DNA of 64,000 nucleotides from Variovorax sp. PBS-H4 (GCF_901827205.1 NZ_LR594675.1:3224001-3288000), one strand, 5' to 3'; positions 33,715 through 42,774 are shown, numbered from the stretch's first letter. The notes: a model not told the origin generated them from the sequence alone. Translations and numbers: made by a program.

Positions 33715-36243
33715 TCAAAAGGTCTTGAGGAAGGCGATCAGCGCGCGCTTGTCCTCGTCGTTCAACTCCGGTTCGCGGCCGAAGGCTTTCTCGTCCTCGC
33801 TCAATCCGTCCTGCCTGTTGAACTGCGCGGTGCCGAAGTAATGGCCGCGGTTGACCACGAAGTCGGGGCACTTGCTCAACTGCATCATCGGCTCGCGCAG
33901 CTTCGAGAAATGCGCACGCAGTTGCTCGTCGGTCGCATTGACCGGGGCGCTCTTCAGCGCGCGCCTGAGCTCGATCAGGAGCTCGCCCACGTCGTGCACG
34001 TGGGTCGCCTTCTCGTGCAGGCTGTCGCCCTCTGCCCGCAGCTTCAGATTGGCGAGCAGCGCCACCGGCGTGCCCTTGGGGATGGGGCCGAGCACGATGT
34101 CACCGTCCTTCTCGGCCAGCCACGGTGCCCAGCGGTGCAGCGTGCCTTGCAGCGGCCGTAGCGCCTCTGGCACGAACCCGGTCGGCACCGTCACCGTGCT
34201 GCGCTCGGTGGTTCGATCGATCAGGCCTTCTACCTTCTCGCCCAGCTCCGGGTCACGCTCGCGCCGCTCGGGCCACAGCATCTGTTCGATCGAGGCCTCG
34301 AAGCTGCGCAGGCGGGCATTCACCGAGGGATCGATGTCAAAAGGCCCCACCGTGTTGTTGAGCAGCAGCGGCGCGGTCGACCAGACACTGATCAGCGAAG
34401 GCACGCGCGTGTAGCCGCGCCCACCGCCTGGCATTGCATAGGGCCGCGGCTCGCCGCTGAAGGGATCGCGCAGCGTCACCGTGCCCACCGAGGGCAGTTG
34501 CTTGTAGGTTTGCGAGGAGAAGTCGTTCCAGATGTTGCCGGCCAACGCATTGGTCGCGAGCGGGCTGCAGATGTTGGTGCGCAGCAGCGTTACGGGAATG
34601 CGCGCGTCCGTCGACAGGTAGTTGCCCTGCAGGAAGTCCGGCGCCTGCACGATCTTGCGCATCTCGACCTTGTACTCGTCGCCCTGCGTCCACTTCCAGT
34701 AGCGCTTGAAGCAGTCAAGATAGCCGGCGCCGGCGCACTTCGCGGGCGTGAGCTCCAGCGCGGGTGGCGGTGTCGGCGTCTTGCTCGAGTGGCAGCGTGC
34801 GCAGGTGTCGGCGAAGGCCGTCTTGCCACGTTCGAGCAGGCCCGCACCGGCCTGCAGGTGCTCTGCGCCGCCGGGCGCGTCCTGGAGCCGGTCGGGTTGC
34901 GCCGCCTTGAGGAAGAACAGCGCGGTGTTGGGCGTGCCCGCCTCCGTCGCCTGCCAGTAGCTCGAGTTCTTCTGCGCTGCCGCGATCGGTATCGGCGTGA
35001 TCGTCTTGCCGCCCACCACCGGATTGAAGTGCAGCAGCCATTCTTCGCTGAACAAGCCGATGTTGAGGTAGACCCGGTTGAGCGCGCCCAGCAGGCCTAC
35101 CGAATCGGCGCCGTCCTTCAGCACATGCGGCGTACGCACTGCATCGGGCTTGGTGAAGAAATCGAGCAGCGGCCCGCTGGCAACGAAGTCGTTGAACTGC
35201 TTGTTGTGCAGTTCGCCGCCGGCGAGCTTCTCCTGCCCGATGCGCTTGGCCATTCCCAGCCGCGCGCCGAAGTCGTACACCGCATTCATCGTGCGCGGGT
35301 TGTTGATGCTGTCGGTGGAGACCAGCGAGGTGTCCATGCTGCCGGGCCGATAGGTGTGAGCCAGCTGGAACATGTAGTTGGCGCGGCCTTCGGGCTTGTT
35401 GGCGTTATGGATGAACAGCCGGTCCACCCACATGTACTGCGCGCCCACCGACGAACTGAGGTTCTCGAACTTCGGGCTGTTCGGGTCGGCCGGCGGCTTC
35501 ACCGGGCTGGGGCCGATGTGGCAGAAGCCGCAGGACATGCCCACGCGGTAGGGACGCACCAGGTCCTTGCGGTTGTAGTAGCTGGGGTCGGTGTAGTACT
35601 TCTCCGCGTCCCATTCCTTGGCTGCCTTGGCATCGAAGGCCGGATTGGGAAAGAGCCTGAGGCCTGCGATGCCCGTGCCCCATCCATAGAAGGAGCCCAC
35701 CGGCTGCGTGCTGCCATCGCCCAGCGGCTGGCCGCGCGATCCGATCTTGACGCCCGGGTACTTGCTCTCGTTCTCGAAGGGGTCGGGGCCGCAGTCCTTG
35801 CTGCGCACGTCGAGCCAGAGGCCGCGGCGCGATGTGTCGGGACCGGTCGCGGCCTCGAAGCAGGGTTCGTTGACCAGGCCGAAATAGCTCCACCGGTTGG
35901 CACGCGAATAGCCGAGCGTCGGATGCGTGCTCACCACCTTCAGCAGGTCGAAGGCGCCGAAGGTGTAGTCCGTCATCTGTGTCCAGAAGCGGTCGTTGCC
36001 GCCGCTCCAGACCAGCCACATGTTGCGGCCCGTGACCTCTTCGGGCGTGAGCGCGATGCCGCGGTCCATGTCGTGGAAGTAGTCCTCCGTGGCATGCGGG
36101 AAGGAGGCCACGTCGCGGCCGGCCTGTTTGGCTTCATCGAGCACTTCACCAGGCTTCGGGCCCTTGCTGCAGGCGGCGATGCACAGGATGGCTGCCAGCG
36201 GCAACAGCACTCGCTTCGCCGCGGAGCAGCGTGTTGGGATCAT
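33715..36243 (-). CDS. Large diheme cytochrome c lipoprotein
   Basis: The 842-aa protein has a lipoprotein signal (lipobox I-A-A-C25) and two heme c sites, C238-G-F-C241-H242 and C481-A-R-C484-H485. It is probably anchored in the periplasmic face of an envelope membrane and carries electrons. The region around residues 50-230 is rich in Trp and Tyr. I chose the ATG at 36243 because an AGGAGG site sits 7 bp upstream; the ATG at 36249 is too close to it. It is the first gene of the six-gene operon and the GMC oxidase gene follows after 6 bp. The catalytic role is unknown. Confidence 0.85.
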   Translation of the reverse strand: MIPTRCSAAKRVLLPLAAILCIAACSKGPKPGEVLDEAKQAGRDVASFPHATEDYFHDMDRGIALTPEEVTGRNMWLVWSGGNDRFWTQMTDYTFGAFDLLKVVSTHPTLGYSRANRWSYFGLVNEPCFEAATGPDTSRRGLWLDVRSKDCGPDPFENESKYPGVKIGSRGQPLGDGSTQPVGSFYGWGTGIAGLRLFPNPAFDAKAAKEWDAEKYYTDPSYYNRKDLVRPYRVGMSCGFCHIGPSPVKPPADPNSPKFENLSSSVGAQYMWVDRLFIHNANKPEGRANYMFQLAHTYRPGSMDTSLVSTDSINNPRTMNAVYDFGARLGMAKRIGQEKLAGGELHNKQFNDFVASGPLLDFFTKPDAVRTPHVLKDGADSVGLLGALNRVYLNIGLFSEEWLLHFNPVVGGKTITPIPIAAAQKNSSYWQATEAGTPNTALFFLKAAQPDRLQDAPGGAEHLQAGAGLLERGKTAFADTCARCHSSKTPTPPPALELTPAKCAGAGYLDCFKRYWKWTQGDEYKVEMRKIVQAPDFLQGNYLSTDARIPVTLLRTNICSPLATNALAGNIWNDFSSQTYKQLPSVGTVTLRDPFSGEPRPYAMPGGGRGYTRVPSLISVWSTAPLLLNNTVGPFDIDPSVNARLRSFEASIEQMLWPERRERDPELGEKVEGLIDRTTERSTVTVPTGFVPEALRPLQGTLHRWAPWLAEKDGDIVLGPIPKGTPVALLANLKLRAEGDSLHEKATHVHDVGELLIELRRALKSAPVNATDEQLRAHFSKLREPMMQLSKCPDFVVNRGHYFGTAQFNRQDGLSEDEKAFGREPELNDEDKRALIAFLKTF

Positions 36244-36260
36244 GGCCATTCCTCCTGCGT

Positions 36261-36274
36261 CCGACACGTGTCGG
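36261..36274. promoter_or_regulatory. Palindrome CCGACACGTGTCGG near operon start
   Basis: A perfect 14-bp palindrome with the core ACACGTGT ends 4 bp before the AGGAGG ribosome site of the cytochrome gene, so it lies in the 5' leader or core promoter of the six-gene operon. A bound protein here would block transcription or translation. The same ACACGTGT core is in the palindrome at 41567-41582. Confidence 0.45.
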
Positions 36275-36412
36275 TGAACGGGGGATCACGACGCGCAGTG
36301 TGGGCGGGGGTGGTGCGGCTTGCCTATCAGCCATGCGCGCTAACGCGAAGGGCGTAGGTGGGGGGGCTCACACCCTGAGTCACTTGCGGTACCGGGGCAG
36401 GTACGGCGACAA

Positions 36413-36430
36413 GGGGTCCACGTGGACCCC
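36413..36430. promoter_or_regulatory. Perfect 18-bp palindrome GGGGTCCACGTGGACCCC
   Basis: A perfect 18-bp palindrome centred on CACGTG lies 170 bp upstream of the cytochrome gene (minus) and about 80 bp upstream of the -35 of the plus-strand gene at 36637. It is a candidate operator for one or both. Confidence 0.45.
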
Positions 36431-36511
36431 GCAGGCCTGGATCGAAAGCGTACGCCGCCATCAGCCGCAAACGCAAATGCAGCTTCTTCGTCGCTATCGA
36501 AAACCCCGCTA

Positions 36512-36541
36512 TTGACGACAAGGCCATCGAGCCCGTCTAAT
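36512..36541 (+). promoter_or_regulatory. Sigma-70 promoter for the gene at 36637
   Basis: TTGACG (36512-36517) and TCTAAT (36536-36541) are separated by 18 bp; each matches five of six consensus bases. Transcription would begin near 36548, giving a leader of about 90 bases before the ATG. Confidence 0.6.
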
Positions 36542-36636
36542 GCCCCTGCCCGTCAGCACCGAGCCAGCAACCCTGGTGCTGCCTCAGCCGGCCCAGCCGA
36601 GATCTCGCATCACTACACCAGCAGCGGAGGAAAAAA

Positions 36637-37095
36637 ATGAGCGTGCACAGACGCATTGACGGCACCTGGGTCCGTCTGAGTTCGGAAGAGCACGATGATG
36701 CCTCCGCGCACGCCGGTGAAGAGCCTGAAGACCTCGAAGCCCTCGCTCAGGATTCGGCCTCGGCCATGCAAGTCCGCAGGGCATTCCTGTATTGCTCGGT
36801 ACTTAATTTCTCCCTTTACGAACTGCTGGGTCTCGACGACGCCGATACCAAAGACTTCGTGGTGACGCTCGACCCTGCGCAGTACGTGCACATGCTTCGA
36901 ACCGCTGCCCAACTCGCTCCCACCGCACTCGATCGAGAAATCGGCCGCGACGCCGGCTTCATCGAAAGCGTCGAGTCCGGCGACATCGACCTGGTGGAGT
37001 ATCCCGTGCAGTTGGCATTGGACATTGCGCGAAGCACTCGATCTTCCGCCAGTCGACTGATCAAGGTCTTGGAGCAGGCAGCCAAGCGCTCCTAG
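36637..37095 (+). CDS. Hypothetical 152-aa acidic protein
   Basis: I do not recognise this protein. It is soluble and acidic, with an E/D-rich N-terminus (SSEEHDDASAHAGEEPEDLEAL) followed by a mainly helical C-terminal two thirds (FLYCSVLNFSLYELLGLDDAD, LDPAQYVHMLRTAAQLAPT, LALDIARSTRSSASRLIKVLEQAA). The ATG follows GGAGG by 8 bp with an A-tract, and a good promoter lies upstream, so it is probably a real gene. It is divergent from the peroxidase operon and converges on an MFS gene 22 bp away. Confidence 0.7.
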   Translation: MSVHRRIDGTWVRLSSEEHDDASAHAGEEPEDLEALAQDSASAMQVRRAFLYCSVLNFSLYELLGLDDADTKDFVVTLDPAQYVHMLRTAAQLAPTALDREIGRDAGFIESVESGDIDLVEYPVQLALDIARSTRSSASRLIKVLEQAAKRS

Positions 37096-37117
37096 AGACT
37101 CTTCGTGCCACTGGCCC

Positions 37118-38722
37118 TCAACGCGGCCTCGGCACCGCCGCCCTCGCCTCACTCGGCCCACGCCCGATCATCACCCACGCACTCAGCGCACTCAGCAGCG
37201 CGAGCCCTGCGCAGATCAGCATCACCCACCGAAATCCCGCGACAAAGGACTCGGCCACTGCGCGCTTGAGTGCCGCGGCAGCCGCTGCATCAATGCCCGG
37301 CGGCAACTCCGCCCCCGCCAGCTTGCTCCGCTGCCCTTCGATGAACGCACTGGCCTGCGCCGACGCCCCTGCCTCGCGCAACCCTTGCGCCAGCACCGAA
37401 TCGAAGACCCACGCCATCACCACGCCGAACACGGCAATCGCCAACACCGACGCCGCACGCGATACCGCGTTGTTCACGCCCGAGGCAATTCCCGCCGCCT
37501 CGGGCCCGACCGCATTCATCACCGTCGTCGTCAGCGGCGCCACCGTGACTGCCATGCCGAATCCCAGCACCACCACCGCGGGCAGGAAAGCCGTCCAGTA
37601 GTTCGCCCCGACGCCCGGCACCGCGAAGAGTGCGAAACCCGCGGCCGCAATGCTCGGCCCGACCACCAGCGGCAATCGTGGCCCGAAGCGATCCACGAGT
37701 TGTCCGGCCCAGCCCGAGAGCGCGAACATGATCAGGATGAACGGCAGCAGCGCGGCACCCGCGACGGTGGCCGAGTAGCCCTGCACCTGGATGAGGTTGA
37801 GCGGAAAGAAATACAGCCCGCCGCCCAGCGCCGCATACAGCAGCAGCGTCAGCAGGTTGGCGCCGGCAAAGTTGCCGATGCGCATCAACGACAAGGGCAG
37901 CATCGGAGATTCGACACGCCGTTCGACCAGCACGAAGGCCACGCTGCTCACGACCCCGATGACCAGGGCCGCCAGCACGGCCGCCGAGCCCCAGCCTTGC
38001 GTCGGCGCCTCGATGAAGGCATACACGATCCCGCCCAGTGCCGCCGTCGCGAGTACGGCGCCCCACGCATCCAGCCCGCTACCGGCCGAGCTGCCGCGGC
38101 TCTCCGGCACATGGCGCCACGCGATCCACAGCACCACCAGCGCCATCGGCACGTTGATCAGGAAAGCCCACGTCCACGAATAGTGATCGACCAGGAAGCC
38201 GCCGAGCACCGGCCCGATGGCCGCGGTGATGCCGCTCGCGCCGGACCAGGTGCCGATGGCACGGCCTCGCTCCTTCTGTCCGAAATTGGCGCTGATCAGC
38301 GCCAAGCTGCCAGGCACCAGCAGCGCCCCGCCGATGCCCTGCACTGCGCGCGCCAGGATCAGCTGCTGCACCGTGCCCGACAGCGCGCATGCGATCGAGG
38401 CCAGCGCGAAGAGCACGACGCCGAGCGCGAAGATCCGCCGCCGCCCGAACAGGTCCCCGAGTGCTCCGCCGACCAGCAGCAGCGCCGCCAGGAAGAGCGC
38501 ATACGACTCCACCACCCATTGCGCCTGGAAGGCCGTGGCGTTGAGCTCGCGCTGGATCGCGGGCAGTGCGACGTTGACCACCGTGCCGTCGATGAAGGCC
38601 ATGCTCGAGCCGATGATGGCCGCGGCCAGCACCCAGGGCTTCGAGCGCTGCGGACATGGCGCGGCTTCGCTGCCGTGCAGGATCAGGGTGTCGTCGCCCG
38701 GGGGCTTGCCGATCTGAGTCAT
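37118..38722 (-). CDS. DHA2-family MFS drug exporter
   Basis: The 534-aa protein has 14 predicted helices, the EmrB/QacA arrangement of proton-driven drug exporters. Signatures include SSMAFIDGTVVNVALPAIQRE in helix 1 (motif D1), GGALGDLFGRRRIF (motif A) and AVQGIGGALLVPGSLALIS, plus motif C GPVLGGFL. The C-terminus holds a large loop (SAFIEGQRSKLAGAELPPG) before the last helix. The ATG at 38722 (MTQIGKPPGDD) is chosen; no good ribosome site is visible. It is the last of three consecutive MFS genes. Confidence 0.88.
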   Translation of the reverse strand: MTQIGKPPGDDTLILHGSEAAPCPQRSKPWVLAAAIIGSSMAFIDGTVVNVALPAIQRELNATAFQAQWVVESYALFLAALLLVGGALGDLFGRRRIFALGVVLFALASIACALSGTVQQLILARAVQGIGGALLVPGSLALISANFGQKERGRAIGTWSGASGITAAIGPVLGGFLVDHYSWTWAFLINVPMALVVLWIAWRHVPESRGSSAGSGLDAWGAVLATAALGGIVYAFIEAPTQGWGSAAVLAALVIGVVSSVAFVLVERRVESPMLPLSLMRIGNFAGANLLTLLLYAALGGGLYFFPLNLIQVQGYSATVAGAALLPFILIMFALSGWAGQLVDRFGPRLPLVVGPSIAAAGFALFAVPGVGANYWTAFLPAVVVLGFGMAVTVAPLTTTVMNAVGPEAAGIASGVNNAVSRAASVLAIAVFGVVMAWVFDSVLAQGLREAGASAQASAFIEGQRSKLAGAELPPGIDAAAAAALKRAVAESFVAGFRWVMLICAGLALLSALSAWVMIGRGPSEARAAVPRPR

Positions 38723-38771
38723 TGAAGGAGTATGGCCGCCGGTGCCCCCGCGTCCAAGCCCGTCGGCTGCC

Positions 38772-40205
38772 TCAGGCGCTGCGCGTACGCGGTTCGCGCG
38801 TACGCAGCGTGCTGCACACCGCGGCCACGGCCGCGCAGGCGGCGGCCAGGCCGAGCGCAATGAACGGCCCGCGCCCCGCGTGCGGAGGCCAGATGCTGAA
38901 GATCCCCGCCAGCAGCACCGCACCCAGGGTCTGGCCCGTGAGCCGCGCAGTACCCAGCATGCCGCTGGCCGCGCCGCTGCGGTGGCTGGGCGGCGAAGTC
39001 ACGATGGTGTGATTGTTGGGCGACTGGAACAGGCCGAAGCCGAGGCCGCACAGCGCCATGCGCCAGACGATGTCGGCATTGCCCGGCTGGGCCGGCAGCG
39101 ACGCGAGCAGCACCAGGCCGAGCGCCAGCACGCTCAGGCCGATGCCGCCGAGCCAGCCGTCGGGGTAGCGGCCGATCAGCCGCCCCGCGATCGGCGCCAT
39201 CACCACGATGGCCAGCGGCCATGCGGTGATCAGCAGGCCCGCTTCCACGTGCGTGCTCCCGAAGGTTTCGAGCAGCAGGAAAGGCAGCGCGATGAAGGAC
39301 AGCATCTGCGCGCAGAATGCGGCCACCGAGGTCCCCATCGACAGCGCGAAAACGGGGATCCGCAGGAGGTCCACGGGGAACAGCGGCATGGCCAGCGCAC
39401 GCTGCCGCCGCAGATAGACGAAGCCCACGGCCACGCCCGCCAGCAGCAACGCCCAGGCGATGGGCGCAGGGCCCTGCCCCGACCCGCTGCGCACGCCCAA
39501 CCGGTCGGCACCGACGAAAATCAGCGCGAACATCAGCACGTTGAGCAGCACGTCGACCCACGAGAAGCGCTCGCCGGCAACGGCGGCCGCTCGTTGCCCC
39601 GGCAGTGCGCGCGCGCCCAGCGCCAGCACCAGCAAGCCCAGCGGCACGTTGAACGCGAACAGCCACGGCCACGAAGCCACCGAGAGGATCGCCGCCGCCA
39701 CCGAAGGGCCCGCCACCGAGGCGCTGGCCACCACCACCGAGTTGAGCGCCATGCCGCGGCCCAGCTGCGCGCGCGGATACACCACCCGCACGAGCGCGGA
39801 GTTGACGCTCATCAGCCCGGCAGCGCCGAGCCCCTGCAGGGCGCGCGCGGCGATCAGTGTCTCCAGCGAGTCGGCCAGCATGGCAACCAACGAGGCGAGC
39901 GCGAACAGCGCCATGCCGCACAGGTACACGCGCCGGTAGCCCACCAGGTCACCGAGCGAGGCCAGCGGCAGCAGCATCACCAGCGTCGCGATCTGGTAGG
40001 CATTGACGACCCAGATCGCATGCGCGGGATCGGCCTGGAGCTCGCGCGCGATGCCCGGCAGCGCGAGGTTGACGATGGTGCCATCGAGCACCGCGACGGT
40101 GATGCCCATGATGATGACCAGCATCGCCCAGCGGCGCTGCGGCTGCGGCAGCCCGTCCGTGGCGGGCGCCTGTTGCGCGCGGGCAGCCGACTCAGCGTGT
40201 CGCAT
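38772..40205 (-). CDS. MFS transporter, SmvA/DHA2-like
   Basis: The 477-aa protein has about 14 helices with DGTIVNLALPGIARELQ in helix 1, SLGDLVGYRRVYL as motif A, RALQGLGAAGLMSVNSALVR and GPSVAAAILS as motif C. This is the methyl-viologen/quaternary amine exporter branch. The ATG at 40205 makes a 14-bp overlap with the stop of the upstream Bcr/CflA gene, so the two are coupled. A longer frame upstream is not supported. The substrate is unknown. Confidence 0.87.
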   Translation of the reverse strand: MRHAESAARAQQAPATDGLPQPQRRWAMLVIIMGITVAVLDGTIVNLALPGIARELQADPAHAIWVVNAYQIATLVMLLPLASLGDLVGYRRVYLCGMALFALASLVAMLADSLETLIAARALQGLGAAGLMSVNSALVRVVYPRAQLGRGMALNSVVVASASVAGPSVAAAILSVASWPWLFAFNVPLGLLVLALGARALPGQRAAAVAGERFSWVDVLLNVLMFALIFVGADRLGVRSGSGQGPAPIAWALLLAGVAVGFVYLRRQRALAMPLFPVDLLRIPVFALSMGTSVAAFCAQMLSFIALPFLLLETFGSTHVEAGLLITAWPLAIVVMAPIAGRLIGRYPDGWLGGIGLSVLALGLVLLASLPAQPGNADIVWRMALCGLGFGLFQSPNNHTIVTSPPSHRSGAASGMLGTARLTGQTLGAVLLAGIFSIWPPHAGRGPFIALGLAAACAAVAAVCSTLRTREPRTRSA

Positions 40206-41397
40206 AGGCCACCGGCCGGCGTCCGCCAAGCGTGAACCAGGTGAGCACGACGGCGGCCAACGCGCCGGCCGCCATGCCCGTGACCATCGGCAGCGGCCGG
40301 CCATCGGTGAACAGGCCGATCACCGCCATCACCACCGCGCCGGTCAGCATCTGCAGCGTGCCGAGCAAGGCGGAAGCCGTGCCGGCAATGGCGCCGTGCT
40401 TCTCGAGCGCGAGCACCGAGGTGGTCGGGATGACCAGGCCCATGAAGCCGCTCGCGATGAAGTACAGCACGATGAGCGCCTCGAGACGATCGCCCCCTGC
40501 GAGGTAGTACGCGAACATCGCGAGCATCACCAGCCCGCAGGCGCTGACGCTGGCCTTGACCACGCGCACGATACCGAAGCGCTCGCACAGCAGGCCGTTG
40601 AGCTGGGCCGCACCGAAGAAGGCCGCGGCGTTGATGCCGAAGGCCACGCTGTAGAGCGTCGGCGAGAGCCCGTAGTGGCCGATCATCACGAAGGAGGAGT
40701 TGGCCAGGTAGGTGAAGAAGCCCGCCATTGCGAAGGCGCTGATGAAAACGAGCCCGAGGTAGTGCGCATCGCGCAGCAGCACCCCGTACGCCCGCAGCGC
40801 GCTGCCCAGGCTGCTTTCGACGCGGTCCTCTGCCGGCCGCGTTTCCGTGAGGGTCACAGCCATCAGCGCGAGGCCGGCCGCGGCGGCGAGCGTCACGGCC
40901 CAGAACACGCCGCGCCAGCCGGCGAAGGCGATCACCGCGCTGCCGGCCAGCGGCGCCAGAATGGGCGACACACTGAAGACCAGCATCAATAGCGACATCA
41001 ACCGGGCCGCGTCGGTGCCGGTGTGCAGGTCGCGCACCACGGCCCGCGGAATCGCCATGCCGGCGGCGGCCCCCAGTCCCTGCACGAAGCGCAGCACGAT
41101 CAGGGTCTGGATGTCGGTGGCAAGTGCGCAGCCCACACTCGCCGCCGCGAACAGCAGCAGTCCGAAGTACAGCGGCGGCTTGCGTCCCACCATGTCCGAC
41201 ACCGGGCCGTAGATCATCTGGCCGATGCCCAGCGAGATGAAGAAGGCTGTCAGGCTCATCTGCACTGGCCCGATGCTGGCGCCCAGGCTCGCGCCGATCT
41301 CGGGCAGCGCCGGCAGGTACATGTCGATGGCGAAAGGCCCGATGGCCGAGAGCAGGCCAAGCACGAGCGCGATCCTGAAGAAGCGCGAGGAAGTCAT
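40192..41397 (-). CDS. Bcr/CflA-family multidrug MFS transporter
   Basis: The 401-aa, 12-helix protein matches the Bcr/CflA family (bicyclomycin, chloramphenicol or sulfonamide efflux): GPFAIDMYLPALPEIGASLGA in helix 1, GQMIYGPVSDMVGRKPPLYFG as motif A, RFVQGLGAAAGMAIPRAVVRDL and SPILAPLAGSAV as motif C. The ATG at 41397 starts MTSSRFFRIAL. It is the first gene of the MFS trio. The upstream 200 bp contain its promoter and a palindrome. Confidence 0.9.
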   Translation of the reverse strand: MTSSRFFRIALVLGLLSAIGPFAIDMYLPALPEIGASLGASIGPVQMSLTAFFISLGIGQMIYGPVSDMVGRKPPLYFGLLLFAAASVGCALATDIQTLIVLRFVQGLGAAAGMAIPRAVVRDLHTGTDAARLMSLLMLVFSVSPILAPLAGSAVIAFAGWRGVFWAVTLAAAAGLALMAVTLTETRPAEDRVESSLGSALRAYGVLLRDAHYLGLVFISAFAMAGFFTYLANSSFVMIGHYGLSPTLYSVAFGINAAAFFGAAQLNGLLCERFGIVRVVKASVSACGLVMLAMFAYYLAGGDRLEALIVLYFIASGFMGLVIPTTSVLALEKHGAIAGTASALLGTLQMLTGAVVMAVIGLFTDGRPLPMVTGMAAGALAAVVLTWFTLGGRRPVAYATR

Positions 41398-41566
41398 TGC
41401 CCGATTGTGACCAAGGCCGCAATGGGCGCGTGCAAGCGGCAACGGCCCTGCTGTGCTAGGCCGTGATCCGCAACGAGTTTTCCCTCTATTCGAATCATGC
41501 CGGTCGCCGACTCTGACTCGAACGAATACATGGTGACGCGACTCGATGGAGCCGGTGCCGGATTCC

Positions 41567-41582
41567 GCCCACACGTGTGGGC
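41567..41582. other. Perfect palindrome GCCCACACGTGTGGGC
   Basis: A 16-bp perfect palindrome lies 18 bp after the ogt stop and 170 bp upstream of the Bcr/CflA gene. It may form a hairpin ending the pqi-ogt transcript or act as an operator for the MFS genes. It shares the ACACGTGT core with the site at 36261. Confidence 0.4.
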
Positions 41583-41600
41583 CCCCGGCGCGCTCGCGAC

Positions 41601-42143
41601 TCAGAACAGGGGCGCCGTGTCGCTCGGTGGGCGCGCACCCTCGATCAACAGCATCCGGAGCTTTGCCTCCGCGCCGCCGTGCGCCGAGAAGCCGCCGGGC
41701 TTGCCACCCGCAGCGAGGATGCGGTGACAGGGCACCACCGGCGCGAAGGGGTTGTGGCCCAGCGCCTGCCCGACGGCGCGCGAAAGTCCCTTGTCGCCCA
41801 GCTCCGCAGCGATCTCGCCGTAGCTGCGCGTATGGCCGGGCGCGATGCGGCGGGCGATGTCGTAGACGCGGCGATGGAAGTCCGGCACGCCTTCATAGTC
41901 CAGCACGATCTCCGCCAGGTCGCGCAGCTCGCCTGCGAGCAAGGCACGGATCGCAAGGCAGGCGGCCTGCGCCGCGACCGTGGGCGCCGTTTCCGGCGCC
42001 TGTGCAAAGCGCTGCCGCATGCGCGCGCGCGTGGCACCCTCCCCGGCTTCCGGCAACTGAACGCCAACGATGCCGCGCGGACCCCACGCAATGCCGCAGG
42101 CGCCGATCGCGGTGTCGAACAGCGCGAAGCCTTCGGCGTTCAT
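41601..42143 (-). CDS. ogt: Methylated-DNA-protein-cysteine methyltransferase
   Basis: The 180-aa repair protein removes O6-methyl or O4-methyl groups from guanine and thymine to its own cysteine. The active-site PCHR lies in NPFAPVVPCHRILAAGGKPGGFSAHGG, and the DNA-binding TRSYGEIAAELGDKGLSRAVGQALG precedes it. The ATG at 42143 has AGGTG just upstream. It begins 10 bp after pqiC, so it is likely the last gene of the pqi operon. Ada-type fusion is absent. Confidence 0.92.
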   Translation of the reverse strand: MNAEGFALFDTAIGACGIAWGPRGIVGVQLPEAGEGATRARMRQRFAQAPETAPTVAAQAACLAIRALLAGELRDLAEIVLDYEGVPDFHRRVYDIARRIAPGHTRSYGEIAAELGDKGLSRAVGQALGHNPFAPVVPCHRILAAGGKPGGFSAHGGAEAKLRMLLIEGARPPSDTAPLF

Positions 42144-42153
42144 TTGCACCTGC

Positions 42154-42774
42154 TCATGGCGGGCATGCGTTCGCCGCATTGGCCTGCATCGCGGTCACGC
42201 TGCGTGCAATGGCGTCAGCGAGCCGTGCCGTCGCGCGCTGCGTACCGCGGGCAAGTTCGTCGATGCCGCCGCCGACCGGTTCCGAGACGAAGAGCTGGCA
42301 GGCGGCGGCGGGGTTCTCCTCGGTTCGGCGCACGGTCCAGCTGAAGCCCGCGTCGACGCGGCTGCTCTCCACCGCATCGAGCTGCCGCAGCTGCACCGCG
42401 ATGCGCGTCACCGGCTGCCCGCGCGGACGCCCGGCCTTGGTTGCATCGACAGCGCCGAGGCGCTGCGCAATGCCGCTGCCCAGCGCGTCTCGCAACTCGT
42501 TCTCGAACGAGGAGGACCAGCGGTGCTGCTCCAGGATGTCGACCTCCGGGCCGGAGCCCGAAGTCTTTTGGCGCACCACGAGCTGCGGGCGCACGAAGCG
42601 CTCGGGCATGGCGACGGGCGCCAGCTCGATAAAGCCCGCGGTGCCGGTGGACGCGGACAGCGCGGCCGGTGCCTCCGTATCGGCGAGGCTGTAGTACCGG
42701 GGCGCCGGGCTGGCGCAGGCGGACAGCAATGCGGCGGCGGCCCATGCCAGGCCATGTGCTCGGATGGTGTTCAT
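42154..42774 (-). CDS. pqiC: PqiC-like envelope lipoprotein
   Basis: The 206-aa protein has a lipoprotein signal with lipobox L-S-A-C near residue 20 and the ABC-transport-auxiliary (PqiC/DUF330) fold: APRYYSLADTEAP, ELAPVAMPERFVRPQLVVR, SSSFENELRDALGSGIAQRL. It is probably the outer-membrane partner of the PqiB channel. The ATG overlaps the pqiB stop (ATGA). Confidence 0.88.
   Translation of the reverse strand: MNTIRAHGLAWAAAALLSACASPAPRYYSLADTEAPAALSASTGTAGFIELAPVAMPERFVRPQLVVRQKTSGSGPEVDILEQHRWSSSFENELRDALGSGIAQRLGAVDATKAGRPRGQPVTRIAVQLRQLDAVESSRVDAGFSWTVRRTEENPAAACQLFVSEPVGGGIDELARGTQRATARLADAIARSVTAMQANAANACPP

Larger units (their letters stand above)
36244..36636. other. Divergent regulatory region of the peroxidase operon
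   Basis: This 393-bp stretch contains the upstream region of the minus-strand operon and of the plus-strand gene at 36637. It holds two perfect palindromes and one good sigma-70 promoter, each listed separately. No additional gene is seen. Confidence 0.6.
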
